From: an uncultured Acetatifactor sp.
GTDB taxonomy: Bacteria; Bacillota; Clostridia; Lachnospirales; Lachnospiraceae
Assembly: GCA_910584435.1 (NCBI GenBank)
Contig: CAJUAP010000106.1
Coordinates: 1 to 5,062, forward strand
Length of the DNA stretch: 5,062 nt
Direction: 5' to 3'
The notes under the pieces are model-generated. The model did no database searches. It saw nothing but the letters and a program-made list of their open reading frames with translations, and was not told the DNA's origin. Below are positions 1 to 5,062 of this stretch, one piece after another (the first letter of the stretch is position 1; every line of letters begins with the position of its first letter). The position numbers were made by a program, and so were the translations under genes.

Positions 1-102
1 TCTCGGAACGGAAGCCCCCGGGAGAATTTTCAGATGCGCCCTTTGCAGCTGAAAAATTCTCCCCTTACAAGAGGGCTGAAGTGTAGAGACGGTACTGGAA
101 TA
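1..102. repeat. Copy 1 of a 112-bp-period structured direct repeat
   Basis: This segment matches 113-214 with only three substitutions in 102 bases (9 C/A, 39 C/T, 72 A/G) and no gaps. A 10-base linker (103-112) separates the copies. Each copy holds a long interrupted hairpin: outer arms 13-19 and 71-77, inner arms 20-33 and 49-63 with one bulged A, and a tip stem TGC/GCA around the loop GCCCTTT (38-44). In this copy the outer stem carries one mismatch (C18 against A72). The element starts at the window edge, so the first base of its closing stem, and possibly more copies, may lie to the left. It has no coding look. It could be a REP/MITE-like interspersed repeat or a structured RNA leader; the sequence does not decide. 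Confidence 0.9.
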
Positions 103-112
103 TTAAAAACAG

Positions 113-214
113 TCTCGGAAAGGAAGCCCCCGGGAGAATTTTCAGATGCGTCCTTTGCAGCTGAAAAATTCTCCCCTTACAAGGGGGCTGAAGTGTAGAG
201 ACGGTACTGGAATA
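113..214. repeat. Copy 2 of the structured direct repeat, abutting the gene's ribosome binding site
   Basis: This copy folds better than copy 1. GTCTC (112-116) can close with GAGAC (198-202). AGCCCCC (125-131) pairs perfectly with GGGGGCT (183-189). GGGAGAATTTTCAG (132-145) pairs with 161-175 except for one bulged A. TGC/GCA closes the loop GTCCTTT (150-156) beyond one A-G mismatch. An unpaired CTTACAA sits at 176-182. No run of T follows the hairpin, so it is not an ordinary intrinsic terminator. The repeat homology stops at the AGGAGG site of the downstream gene, which makes it part of the likely 5' leader if transcription starts further left. No convincing promoter was found in 1-213. Confidence 0.9.
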
Positions 215-219
215 GGAGG
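214..219 (+). promoter_or_regulatory. Ribosome binding site fixing the ADP-ribosylglycohydrolase start
   Basis: A perfect AGGAGG lies 4 bases before the ATG at 224. The reading frame is open further left to an ATG at 146, but that ATG lies inside the hairpin repeat, has no ribosome binding site, and would add 26 residues encoded by the repeat. The family's usual N-terminus (a glycine-rich GAxxGDIxGSxYEF motif) begins right after the ATG at 224, so 224 is the start. Confidence 0.9.
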
Positions 220-223
220 AAAA

Positions 224-1006
224 ATGGCGGTTATAGGTGCGGTGTTAGGTGATATATCCGGGTCGCAATATGAATTTGCAAGGCCCAAGGATTTAGATTG
301 GAAAAAGTGCAGTCTGTTTACGGAACATTGCCGTTTTACGGATGATACAGTCATGACACTGGCTGCCAAGACGGCAGTGATAAATGGATACTCCTTTGCG
401 GATTCCTATAGAATGCTTGGCAGGAAATACCGCAGGGCGGGGTATGGCGGAATGTTCGGTGTCTGGCTGGATCACGACGAACAGGGGGCATATCACAGTT
501 TCGGAAACGGATCGGCAATGAGATGCTCTTATATCGGTGAACATTTCAATACAGAAGAGGAAGTGGCAGAATGGGCAGCGCGGTCGGCTGACTGCACCCA
601 TAACCACCCCGAAGGAATCAAAGGGGCTGTTGTGACTGCAATGTGTATCTATATGGCCAGGACAGGCGCATCCAAATCAGAAATCCGCGCGTATGTGGAG
701 AAACAGTATCCCAGAGAATCTTATGCGTATAGTGTTGCATATCAGCTTGCTGATTACAGGGATACATACAGCTGGGATGTGACCTGCCAGGGAAGCGTGC
801 CGGTGGCGGTGGAGTGTTTTCTGGAAAGCGAGGATTACGAATCGTTTCTGCGGAATGTTTATTCCCTTTCCTGCGATATGGATACATTATGTGCCATTGG
901 CGGCGGTATTGCAGAAGAATTTTATCATGGCACCGGATTTGATGAACAGAAGCTGTTGAAGAGATATCTGGACGAGTATTTATATGAAATTGTGGCAGCA
1001 GGCTGA
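224..1006 (+). CDS. ADP-ribosylglycohydrolase family protein (DraG/ARH-like)
   Basis: The product is 260 aa, a normal length for a compact bacterial member of the ADP-ribosylglycohydrolase family. These cytoplasmic, Mg-dependent, all-helical enzymes remove ADP-ribose from proteins (classically arginine) or act on related ADP-ribose compounds. Visible motifs in order are: N-terminal GAVLGDISGSQYEF (5-18); FTDDT (38-42), whose Thr and Asp residues bind metal in characterised relatives; GYGGMFGVWL (73-82); GNGSAMR (94-100); THNHPEGIKGA (125-135); and CDMDT (217-221) followed by AIGGGIAEEFYHG. The last metal motif is usually GGDSDT; here the two Asp and the Thr remain but the glycines and the Ser have changed. 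No ADP-ribosyltransferase partner lies in the window, so the substrate cannot be inferred. The family call is secure; the activity and target are not. Confidence 0.93.
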   Translation: MAVIGAVLGDISGSQYEFARPKDLDWKKCSLFTEHCRFTDDTVMTLAAKTAVINGYSFADSYRMLGRKYRRAGYGGMFGVWLDHDEQGAYHSFGNGSAMRCSYIGEHFNTEEEVAEWAARSADCTHNHPEGIKGAVVTAMCIYMARTGASKSEIRAYVEKQYPRESYAYSVAYQLADYRDTYSWDVTCQGSVPVAVECFLESEDYESFLRNVYSLSCDMDTLCAIGGGIAEEFYHGTGFDEQKLLKRYLDEYLYEIVAAG

Positions 1007-1065
1007 GAAAGCGTTGTGACATATGGGTTTAAAGGCAATTACACCGGGTTCAGATTCAGATAATC

Positions 1066-1094
1066 AGGTACGCCTTTCATGAGGCGTACCTTTT
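1066..1094 (+). terminator. Intrinsic terminator after the ADP-ribosylglycohydrolase
   Basis: A perfect 10-bp stem, AGGTACGCCT (1066-1075) with AGGCGTACCT (1082-1091), encloses the loop TTCATG and is followed by TTTT (1091-1094). It lies about 60 bases past the stop codon at 1006, between two convergent genes. The T run is short but is on the plus-strand side. On the minus strand the hairpin is followed by mixed sequence, so it may only slow transcription from the nitroreductase side. Confidence 0.75.
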
Positions 1095-1162
1095 CAGAGA
1101 ATTGATTCTGATTTTCTGCTGATGCCGATGGGCCATCAGGAATGTTCATAAAGCGAAATGCG

Positions 1163-1693
1163 TTACAGATAAGTAATCTGTGCGTCTGCGTTATAGGTAT
1201 GGGGTTCTTTTGTGACTGCCTTGTGCCCGAATGCAATGGCTATTTTATATTCGTAATGTTCGGGAAAATGCAATGCATCTGCATAATAATCCTTGTTCTC
1301 CCCCATCAAGGCATCATAAATACAGCCGATAATCAGGCTTCCCAGCCCAAGTTCTTCTGCTGCAAGAGCCATATTCTCTACTGCAATGCCGGCATCGAGG
1401 GTTCCCCACCGGAAGGTGCTGTCTGCACTTAATATAACTACCACAGGTGCTTCGTAATAAAAATTGTGTTCCGGTGATGTAATGCCCCGGAGCCGGTTCT
1501 TTTCCTCTTCCAGTTCCTTTAACACCGGATTGCTGCCCTGCAGTATGGTGAAATGGATTTCCTGCTTGTTTGCGGCTGTGGGAGCCTGCAGCCCGGCATG
1601 GAGTAACTGTTCCATCTCTGTGTCTGTCAGGGGTTCTTCCGTATATCCTCTGGTAGAACTGCGTTTTCTGATTGCTTCCGTTACAGTATTCAT
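1163..1693 (-). CDS. Nitroreductase family protein (small FMN-dependent oxidoreductase)
   Basis: The product is 176 aa, at the short end for the nitroreductase fold, whose members are usually homodimeric cytoplasmic flavoproteins that pass electrons from NAD(P)H via FMN to nitro compounds, quinones or other acceptors. Supporting features are the N-terminal RKRSSTRGYTEEPL (9-22), matching the phosphate-binding RRSxR element; APTAANKQEIHF (37-48), matching the conserved APSxxNxQPxxF stretch; the helix DAGIAVENMALAAEELGLGS (100-119); and a late AIAFGHK (152-158) strand. The start is fixed by AAGGAGG (1701-1707) 7 bases upstream. The gene follows the acetyltransferase on the same strand with a 52-bp gap and no visible promoter or terminator, so co-transcription is likely. 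The true substrate cannot be read from sequence. Confidence 0.92.
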   Translation of the reverse strand: MNTVTEAIRKRSSTRGYTEEPLTDTEMEQLLHAGLQAPTAANKQEIHFTILQGSNPVLKELEEEKNRLRGITSPEHNFYYEAPVVVILSADSTFRWGTLDAGIAVENMALAAEELGLGSLIIGCIYDALMGENKDYYADALHFPEHYEYKIAIAFGHKAVTKEPHTYNADAQITYL

Positions 1694-1700
1694 TTTGCAT

Positions 1701-1707
1701 CCTCCTT
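1701..1707 (-). promoter_or_regulatory. Ribosome binding site of the nitroreductase gene
   Basis: On the minus strand this reads AAGGAGG, 7 bases before the ATG at 1693. An out-of-frame ATG sits in the spacer directly after the site, but it is too close to be used and opens a frame that does not resemble a protein. Confidence 0.85.
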
Positions 1708-1745
1708 AATATTATTCAGGTTCCTGTTTGGCCTCTCCTGGTCAT

Positions 1746-2969
1746 TTAAATATAATCTGAAATATATGGCACTTCATGAAAAATAACATCATCCAGAGCT
1801 TTTATCGAAATATCATCTCCTTGTATGCGCTCCATGCGAGAAAGCTGTTTTGCCGTTTTATACCCCAGCAGCAGGGTTGTCAAGGTGGAGATGGACATGG
1901 AAACATGGTTGTCAGCGTTCTGCTCTGCAAGGGTGCATGCTCCGTTTCGGAACATAATGTTGAACGTCTTGTTATTCCAGTCCAATATGGTATCTTTTAC
2001 CGTAATGGAGATACATACCCCCTGATCCAGGGGTTCACAGCGGTATTGCCGGAGAAATGCTTCTACATCTACGATTCGCCCCATAATATAAGGCCGTATG
2101 GTTTCTTTGATATCACCGTCTTCCATATCAAAAGCAACGGGTTCATTAAAATAGGTATTGCCTCTGACTTCATCAATCATGGAATCATGGGCATGGATGT
2201 ATTCCCATAGCCCTTTTTGTGCCTCCCTGTTCAGGTAAATCATTTCTTTGACATGCATAATGTCGTTGCGGATTAAATAAACCATATATCCAAGCGGTTT
2301 GTTTTCCACATCATAGTAGACGGCAACCATTGTGTCATCATAATCCCAGCGCCAGTATTCCTCCCAGGCCAATCCGTTGCGGAACAGGCAGCCATGTGTC
2401 TGCTGGGCAAAACGTGTATGTAAGGCCATGAAGTCTTTATTGTCCCAGGCTACGCGGTGAACATTTCCCGGAACGTTTATTTTGGATGGTATCTGTCTGT
2501 CTTTTATAGTGTATGAGATTTTATTGGATATAATTTCCCATCCGTGTCTGCGGTATAGCGGGATGGAATAAGGGTACAGCAATGCCAGAGATTGTCCCTT
2601 TTCCTTCATGTGTTCGAGGCTTTGTTTCATCAACCGCGACATAATTCCTTTTCCCGAATATTCAGGGTAAGTGGAAACGCTTGTGATAAATCCAATGGAG
2701 TATATGGAATTGTAAATGTTCATTTCCAGCGGATACACTGCAAACTGGGAGACCAGTGTGTTCTTGTCATAACATCCCAGGATGTCTGCGCGTTCCAGCA
2801 CAGGGAATTTGGACTGTTTAATCTCATCGTCCTTCCATCCTGCCTCTGCCAGATCCTGCTCCGTAACCTGGAATGCATAACGCAGTAAAGCATTATACTG
2901 TTCAATATCATCTGTCGTCAGTTTTCGTATGCTATAAGGGAAAAGGATTTCCCTGTTCATGCTGTCCAT
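1746..2969 (-). CDS. Eis-like GNAT N-acetyltransferase with SCP2-like C-terminal domain
   Basis: The product is 407 aa, the size expected for the Eis family, whose characterised members acetylate amines such as aminoglycosides or lysines using acetyl-CoA. A first GNAT domain (about 10-150) has FITSVSTYPEYSGKGIMSRL (94-113) as its acetyl-CoA loop and ALLYPYSIPLYRRHGWE (129-145), whose second-last Tyr-containing segment (Tyr139) matches the position of the catalytic Tyr in Eis. A second, degenerate GNAT-like domain follows (about 155-300), then PYIMGRIVDVEAFL and an SCP2-like domain to the C-terminus PYISDYI. In mycobacterial Eis the terminal carboxylate takes part in catalysis, so an intact C-terminus fits an active enzyme. 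One oddity is Ser at the usual Arg of the R-G-x-G loop. An in-frame ATG at 2996 exists but has no ribosome binding site; GGAGG at 2979-2983 favours 2969. The substrate is unknown. Confidence 0.88.
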   Translation of the reverse strand: MDSMNREILFPYSIRKLTTDDIEQYNALLRYAFQVTEQDLAEAGWKDDEIKQSKFPVLERADILGCYDKNTLVSQFAVYPLEMNIYNSIYSIGFITSVSTYPEYSGKGIMSRLMKQSLEHMKEKGQSLALLYPYSIPLYRRHGWEIISNKISYTIKDRQIPSKINVPGNVHRVAWDNKDFMALHTRFAQQTHGCLFRNGLAWEEYWRWDYDDTMVAVYYDVENKPLGYMVYLIRNDIMHVKEMIYLNREAQKGLWEYIHAHDSMIDEVRGNTYFNEPVAFDMEDGDIKETIRPYIMGRIVDVEAFLRQYRCEPLDQGVCISITVKDTILDWNNKTFNIMFRNGACTLAEQNADNHVSMSISTLTTLLLGYKTAKQLSRMERIQGDDISIKALDDVIFHEVPYISDYI

Positions 2970-2978
2970 TTTATTCAT

Positions 2979-2983
2979 CCTCC
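2979..2983 (-). promoter_or_regulatory. Ribosome binding site deciding the acetyltransferase start
   Basis: On the minus strand GGAGG lies 9 bases before the ATG at 2969. A second in-frame ATG (2978) touches the site with no spacer and is unlikely to be used. A third (2996) lies upstream of it without its own site. The chosen start gives the N-terminus MDSMNREI. Confidence 0.7.
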
Positions 2984-2989
2984 ATTTAG

Positions 2990-3018
2990 AAGGCATAATT
3001 ATCAGGTATTTATGCCTT
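2990..3018. promoter_or_regulatory. 9-bp perfect inverted repeat upstream of the acetyltransferase
   Basis: AAGGCATAA (2990-2998) and TTATGCCTT (3010-3018) are perfect inverted copies around an 11-base centre. The dyad begins 7 bases upstream of the gene's GGAGG site. On the minus strand its centre contains GATAAT, a possible -10 box, although no good -35 is found at the right distance. The placement suits an operator for a dimeric repressor or a short 5' leader hairpin; which one cannot be told from sequence. Confidence 0.5.
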
Positions 3019-3144
3019 TGCTGTTTTTAGAAATATGCCAGTCACAGTTCGGCGGCCTGTCTGAACTGCTGCATCTGCATATATCAGACATTGTTTTGTA
3101 AATTTGCTATTACTGCTTTATGGCTGCAGGCTGTCCGCTGAAAT

Positions 3145-3170
3145 GCGCAATAGAATGTCCCCTATTGTGC
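3145..3170. repeat. Hairpin overlapping the first 39-bp repeat
   Basis: GCGCAATAG (3145-3153) pairs with CTATTGTGC (3162-3170) over nine positions, one of them a G-T (wobble) pair, around the loop AATGTCCC. Only the first 39-bp copy has the left arm next to it, so copy B lacks this hairpin. No T run follows, so it is not a standard terminator. Confidence 0.55.
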
Positions 3171-3230
3171 AGGGAGCGTTATAGTATGTAAAATGCCCCC
3201 CTATTGTGTAGAAAGCGTTGTAGTATGTAA
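3154..3230. repeat. Two tandem copies of a roughly 39-bp repeat
   Basis: Copy A (3154-3191) and copy B (3192-3230) share the order AATG, a C run, CTATTGTG, then AGCGTT and TAGTATGTAA. They differ by one inserted base in the C run and a few substitutions. CTATTGTG falls at 3162-3169 and 3201-3208, exactly 39 bases apart. The element lies in the intergenic region upstream of the DUF1848 promoter. It may be a small expanded repeat or paired protein-binding sites; I do not recognise it. Confidence 0.75.
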
Positions 3231-3304
3231 AGTACTGCTGTTATAAATAGTATAGCCTGAAAAGATGCAATTGAAAAGGGGTTTTAATAATTCAAACAAA
3301 TCAA

Positions 3305-3333
3305 TTTACATAAAACAGTTTATGAGATATAAT
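3305..3333 (+). promoter_or_regulatory. Sigma-A-type promoter for the DUF1848/ATPase pair
   Basis: TTTACA (3305-3310) and TATAAT (3328-3333) are separated by 17 bases, a one-mismatch -35 and a consensus -10 at the ideal spacing, in an AT-rich setting. Transcription would begin near 3340 and give a leader of about 110 bases before the ATG at 3451. A weaker candidate, TTGTAG (3218-3223) with TATAAA (3242-3247) at 18 bases, lies upstream and partly within the direct repeat. Confidence 0.8.
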
Positions 3334-3450
3334 GTTGACACATAAGCGCATGTAATCATGGTATCATAGATTATTATTTATAACTGTAAAAATGAGAGCA
3401 GTGCTGCCTGAAACCATAATTTTTGCATCATCAGGAAAGGAAATATTCTT

Positions 3451-4365
3451 ATGATTGTCAGCGCCAGCCGCAGAACAGATATTCCCAATTACTATTCAGA
3501 GTGGTTTCTGAACAGGATAAAGGAAGGCTGTCTGTACGTCCGCAATCCCATGAATATGCATCAGATCAGCAGAATCAGTCTGTCCCCGGAAGTTGTGGAC
3601 TGCATTGTATTCTGGACGAAAAATCCGGAACCTATGTTTCCAAGGCTGGATGAATTCAGCGGTTATCCATATTATTTTCAATTTACGCTGACCGGATTTG
3701 GGAAGGATATCGAACCCAATGTGCCTCACAAGAAAGACATGATTAAGGTATTTCAGAAATTGTCGCAGAAAATCGGACGGGAAAGAGTGATATGGAGGTA
3801 TGATCCCATTATCTTTACCGATAAATATACGCCGGAATATCATTTGAAGGCATTTGGGCAGATTGCGGAAGAACTAAAGGGATGCACGTCAAAATGCGTG
3901 ATCAGTTTTGTTGATATGTATGCGAAAAATCAAAAGAATATGAAGGCAATCCATTCTTATGCTCTGACAGAAAATGAACTGCTGGCGTTTGGAAAAAAGA
4001 TTGCAGAAATCGCCTGCAGCAGCGATATCAGGGCTGCCGCATGCGCCGAAACAATAGATTTACCGCTGTGCGGAATAGAACATAATTGCTGTATTGACAA
4101 AGAACTTATCGAACAGTTGACAGGGTGCAGGATACGGGCGAAGAAGGATAAAAATCAGAGAAAAGAATGTGGATGTATAGAAAGTATTGATATCGGCACA
4201 TATCATACATGTAGAAACGGGTGTGTGTATTGCTATGCGAATTATAGTCCGGAAAGTGTGCTGCGGCATTGTGAGATGTATGATGCAAGTGCACCGCTTT
4301 TGTGCGGAAGGATTGGGGAAAATGATAAAGTGACAGAGCGGAAAGTAAAATCATGTAAGGAATAA
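3451..4365 (+). CDS. DUF1848 family protein with C-terminal radical-SAM-like cysteine motif
   Basis: The product is 304 aa and appears full length for the DUF1848 family, which has no established function. Family hallmarks are the N-terminal SASRRTDIPNYYSEWF (4-19), DCIVFWTKNPEPM (50-62), YYFQFTLTGFGKDIEPN (74-90), RVIWRYDPIIFTDKY (112-126), CVISFVDMY (149-157), CAETIDL (198-204) and KKDKNQRKECGC (231-242). Alternating strands and helices suggest a TIM-barrel-like fold. Near the C-terminus lies CRNGCVYCYANY: Cys254, Cys258 and Cys261 form the CX3CX2C spacing that binds the 4Fe-4S cluster in radical SAM enzymes, but there it is N-terminal. Further cysteines at 198, 207, 213, 214, 240 and 242 could bind more metal. 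AGGAAAGG (3433-3440) serves as ribosome binding site. The protein looks soluble. It is followed 21 bases later by an ATPase gene on the same strand. Confidence 0.9.
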   Translation: MIVSASRRTDIPNYYSEWFLNRIKEGCLYVRNPMNMHQISRISLSPEVVDCIVFWTKNPEPMFPRLDEFSGYPYYFQFTLTGFGKDIEPNVPHKKDMIKVFQKLSQKIGRERVIWRYDPIIFTDKYTPEYHLKAFGQIAEELKGCTSKCVISFVDMYAKNQKNMKAIHSYALTENELLAFGKKIAEIACSSDIRAAACAETIDLPLCGIEHNCCIDKELIEQLTGCRIRAKKDKNQRKECGCIESIDIGTYHTCRNGCVYCYANYSPESVLRHCEMYDASAPLLCGRIGENDKVTERKVKSCKE

Positions 4366-4373
4366 TATTATGC

Positions 4374-4379
4374 GAGGAG
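4374..4379 (+). promoter_or_regulatory. Ribosome binding site of the AAA-ATPase-like gene
   Basis: GAGGAG lies 7 bases before the ATG at 4387, within the 21-base gap after the DUF1848 stop codon. No promoter or terminator is visible in the gap, which supports co-transcription. Confidence 0.8.
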
Positions 4380-4386
4380 CGGCGGC

Positions 4387-5062
4387 ATGACAATAGACAT
4401 TGGGATACAGAGTTTTGAAAAGATATGCGCAAGAAATTCGTTTTATGTGGACAAGACAGATTTTATCAGGGAATGGTGGGAAAACGGTGCGGATGTTACA
4501 CTGATTACCCGTCCCAGGCGTTTTGGCAAGACATTGAATCTGAGTATGCTGGAATGTTTTTTCTCCAATCAATATGAGGGCAGGGGAGAGCTTTTTGAAG
4601 GGCTTTCCATATGGAAGGAAGAGAAGTATAAGCGGCTGCAGGGAACTTATCCGGTGATATTCTTAAGTTTTGCGTCTATTAAGTCGGGGGAACCGGCAAG
4701 GATAAAGATTGCCATAAAACAGGTAATTTCCAATATTTATAAGAGCTTTCAATATATGATGGAATCGGAGATATTTGACTGCGGCGACAGAAAATATTAC
4801 TCTTCCGTAAATGATGATATGTCTGATGAGACGGTGTATATAGCCATAAACAGGTTATGCTTTTATTTGGAAAGGTATTATGGAAGAAAAACCATTCTGC
4901 TTCTGGATGAATACGATACCCCCATGCAGGAAGCCTGGCTGAATGGCTGCTGGGAGGAAGCGGTAAGCTTTTTCAGAAGCTTTTTTAACGCTGCATTTAA
5001 GACGAATCCTCATATGGAGCGAGGATTGATTACAGGGATTACCAGGATTTCCAAGGAAAGCA
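4387..5062 (+). CDS. AAA-ATPase-like protein, DUF1703/PD-(D/E)XK type, truncated by the window edge
   Basis: The frame stays open from the ATG at 4387 to the right edge, giving 225 residues of an N-terminal portion. It matches the AAA-ATPase-like domain: SFYVDKTDFI (18-27); TRPRRFGKTLNLSML (41-55), the family's modified Walker A with Lys48 and Thr49; LFEGLSIW (69-76); TILLLDEYDTPM (169-180) as Walker B; and LITGITRISKES (214-225), containing the conserved sensor or finger Arg220. Complete members are usually more than 500 aa and end in a PD-(D/E)XK nuclease-like domain (DUF1703), which would lie outside the window. These genes are abundant and multi-copy in gut Clostridia and Bacteroidetes, and their biological role is unsettled. 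The ATPase motifs look intact. The gene probably shares a transcript with DUF1848. Confidence 0.92.
   Translation, partial: MTIDIGIQSFEKICARNSFYVDKTDFIREWWENGADVTLITRPRRFGKTLNLSMLECFFSNQYEGRGELFEGLSIWKEEKYKRLQGTYPVIFLSFASIKSGEPARIKIAIKQVISNIYKSFQYMMESEIFDCGDRKYYSSVNDDMSDETVYIAINRLCFYLERYYGRKTILLLDEYDTPMQEAWLNGCWEEAVSFFRSFFNAAFKTNPHMERGLITGITRISKES

Larger units (their letters stand above)
2997..3450. other. 454-bp divergent intergenic region
   Basis: No credible protein-coding frame occurs here on either strand. The region separates the leftward acetyltransferase/nitroreductase pair from the rightward DUF1848/ATPase pair. It holds the 9-bp dyad near 3000, a GC-mixed segment to about 3140 with nothing recognised, a hairpin plus two 39-bp direct repeats (3145-3230), an AT-rich stretch with a strong rightward promoter (3305-3333), and a roughly 110-base untranslated leader before 3451. 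No convincing promoter was found for the leftward gene; TTTACA at 3102-3097 on the minus strand lacks a good partner. Confidence 0.7.

Noticed and set aside
1..214. CRISPR array
   Set aside because: There are only two 102-base units with a 10-base linker, so the repeat and spacer proportions do not fit, and no cas gene is present.
146..223. N-terminal extension of the ADP-ribosylglycohydrolase from an ATG at 146
   Set aside because: The ATG is inside the hairpin repeat without a ribosome binding site, and the family N-terminus and AGGAGG both point to 224.
1165..1181. Hairpin ACAGAT/ATCTGT as terminator of the nitroreductase
   Set aside because: It is a 6-bp AT-rich stem inside the last codons with no T run after it on the minus strand.
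1776..2210. Plus-strand frames of 66-144 aa opposite the acetyltransferase and similar antisense frames elsewhere
   Set aside because: They lack ribosome binding sites and family resemblance, and lie wholly opposite well-supported genes.
2970..2996. Acetyltransferase start at 2996 or 2978
   Set aside because: 2996 has no ribosome binding site and would place GGAGG inside the gene; 2978 directly touches GGAGG with no spacer.
3335..3367. Promoter built on the perfect TTGACA at 3335-3340
   Set aside because: The nearest -10-like TATCAT is 21 bases away and no acceptable hexamer lies at 16-18 bases. The TTTACA/TATAAT pair just upstream is far better.
4370..4390. Six-codon frame (MRGAAA) overlapping the ATPase start as ATGA
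   Set aside because: It has no ribosome binding site of its own, and its sequence is explained by the GAGGAG site of the ATPase gene. A leader peptide is not supported.
1..5062. A defence island or a complete new immune system
   Set aside because: ADP-ribose hydrolase and a nuclease-type ATPase can occur in such contexts, but they are on separate transcripts here, separated by about 2 kb of unrelated minus-strand enzymes, with no toxin, transferase or mobile-element hallmark genes.

Overview
The window looks like a chromosomal accessory stretch from a Gram-positive gut Clostridia, most likely a Lachnospiraceae relative. This is inferred from strong AGGAGG-type ribosome binding sites, moderate GC, and a DUF1848 gene and a DUF1703-type AAA ATPase gene, both common in that group. 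No tRNA, rRNA, CRISPR array, transposase or integrase was found.

Layout. (1) Positions 1-214 hold two copies of a 112-bp-period direct repeat. Each copy folds into a long hairpin, and the second copy ends at the ribosome binding site of the first gene. (2) An ADP-ribosylglycohydrolase of 260 aa (224-1006, +) is followed by a hairpin terminator (1066-1094). (3) A convergent minus-strand pair, probably one operon, carries an Eis-like GNAT acetyltransferase (2969-1746) followed 52 bp later by a small nitroreductase (1693-1163). (4) A 454-bp divergent intergenic region (2997-3450) contains a 9-bp inverted repeat beside the acetyltransferase start, a pair of 39-bp direct repeats, and a near-consensus sigma-A promoter (3305-3333) reading rightward. 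(5) A rightward pair, probably one operon, carries a DUF1848 protein (3451-4365) with a radical-SAM-like CX3CX2C motif near its C-terminus. After a 21-bp gap comes an AAA-ATPase-like protein (4387 onward) that runs off the window's right edge.

The genes do not form a recognised pathway. Three enzymes (ADP-ribose removal, acetyl transfer, flavin redox) have generic small-molecule or protein-modification roles. The right-hand pair joins two uncharacterised families. The signals most worth following are the structured tandem repeat leader of the ADP-ribosylglycohydrolase, the C-terminally placed cysteine motif in DUF1848, and its pairing with the ATPase. I see no firm evidence for a complete new system inside this window.
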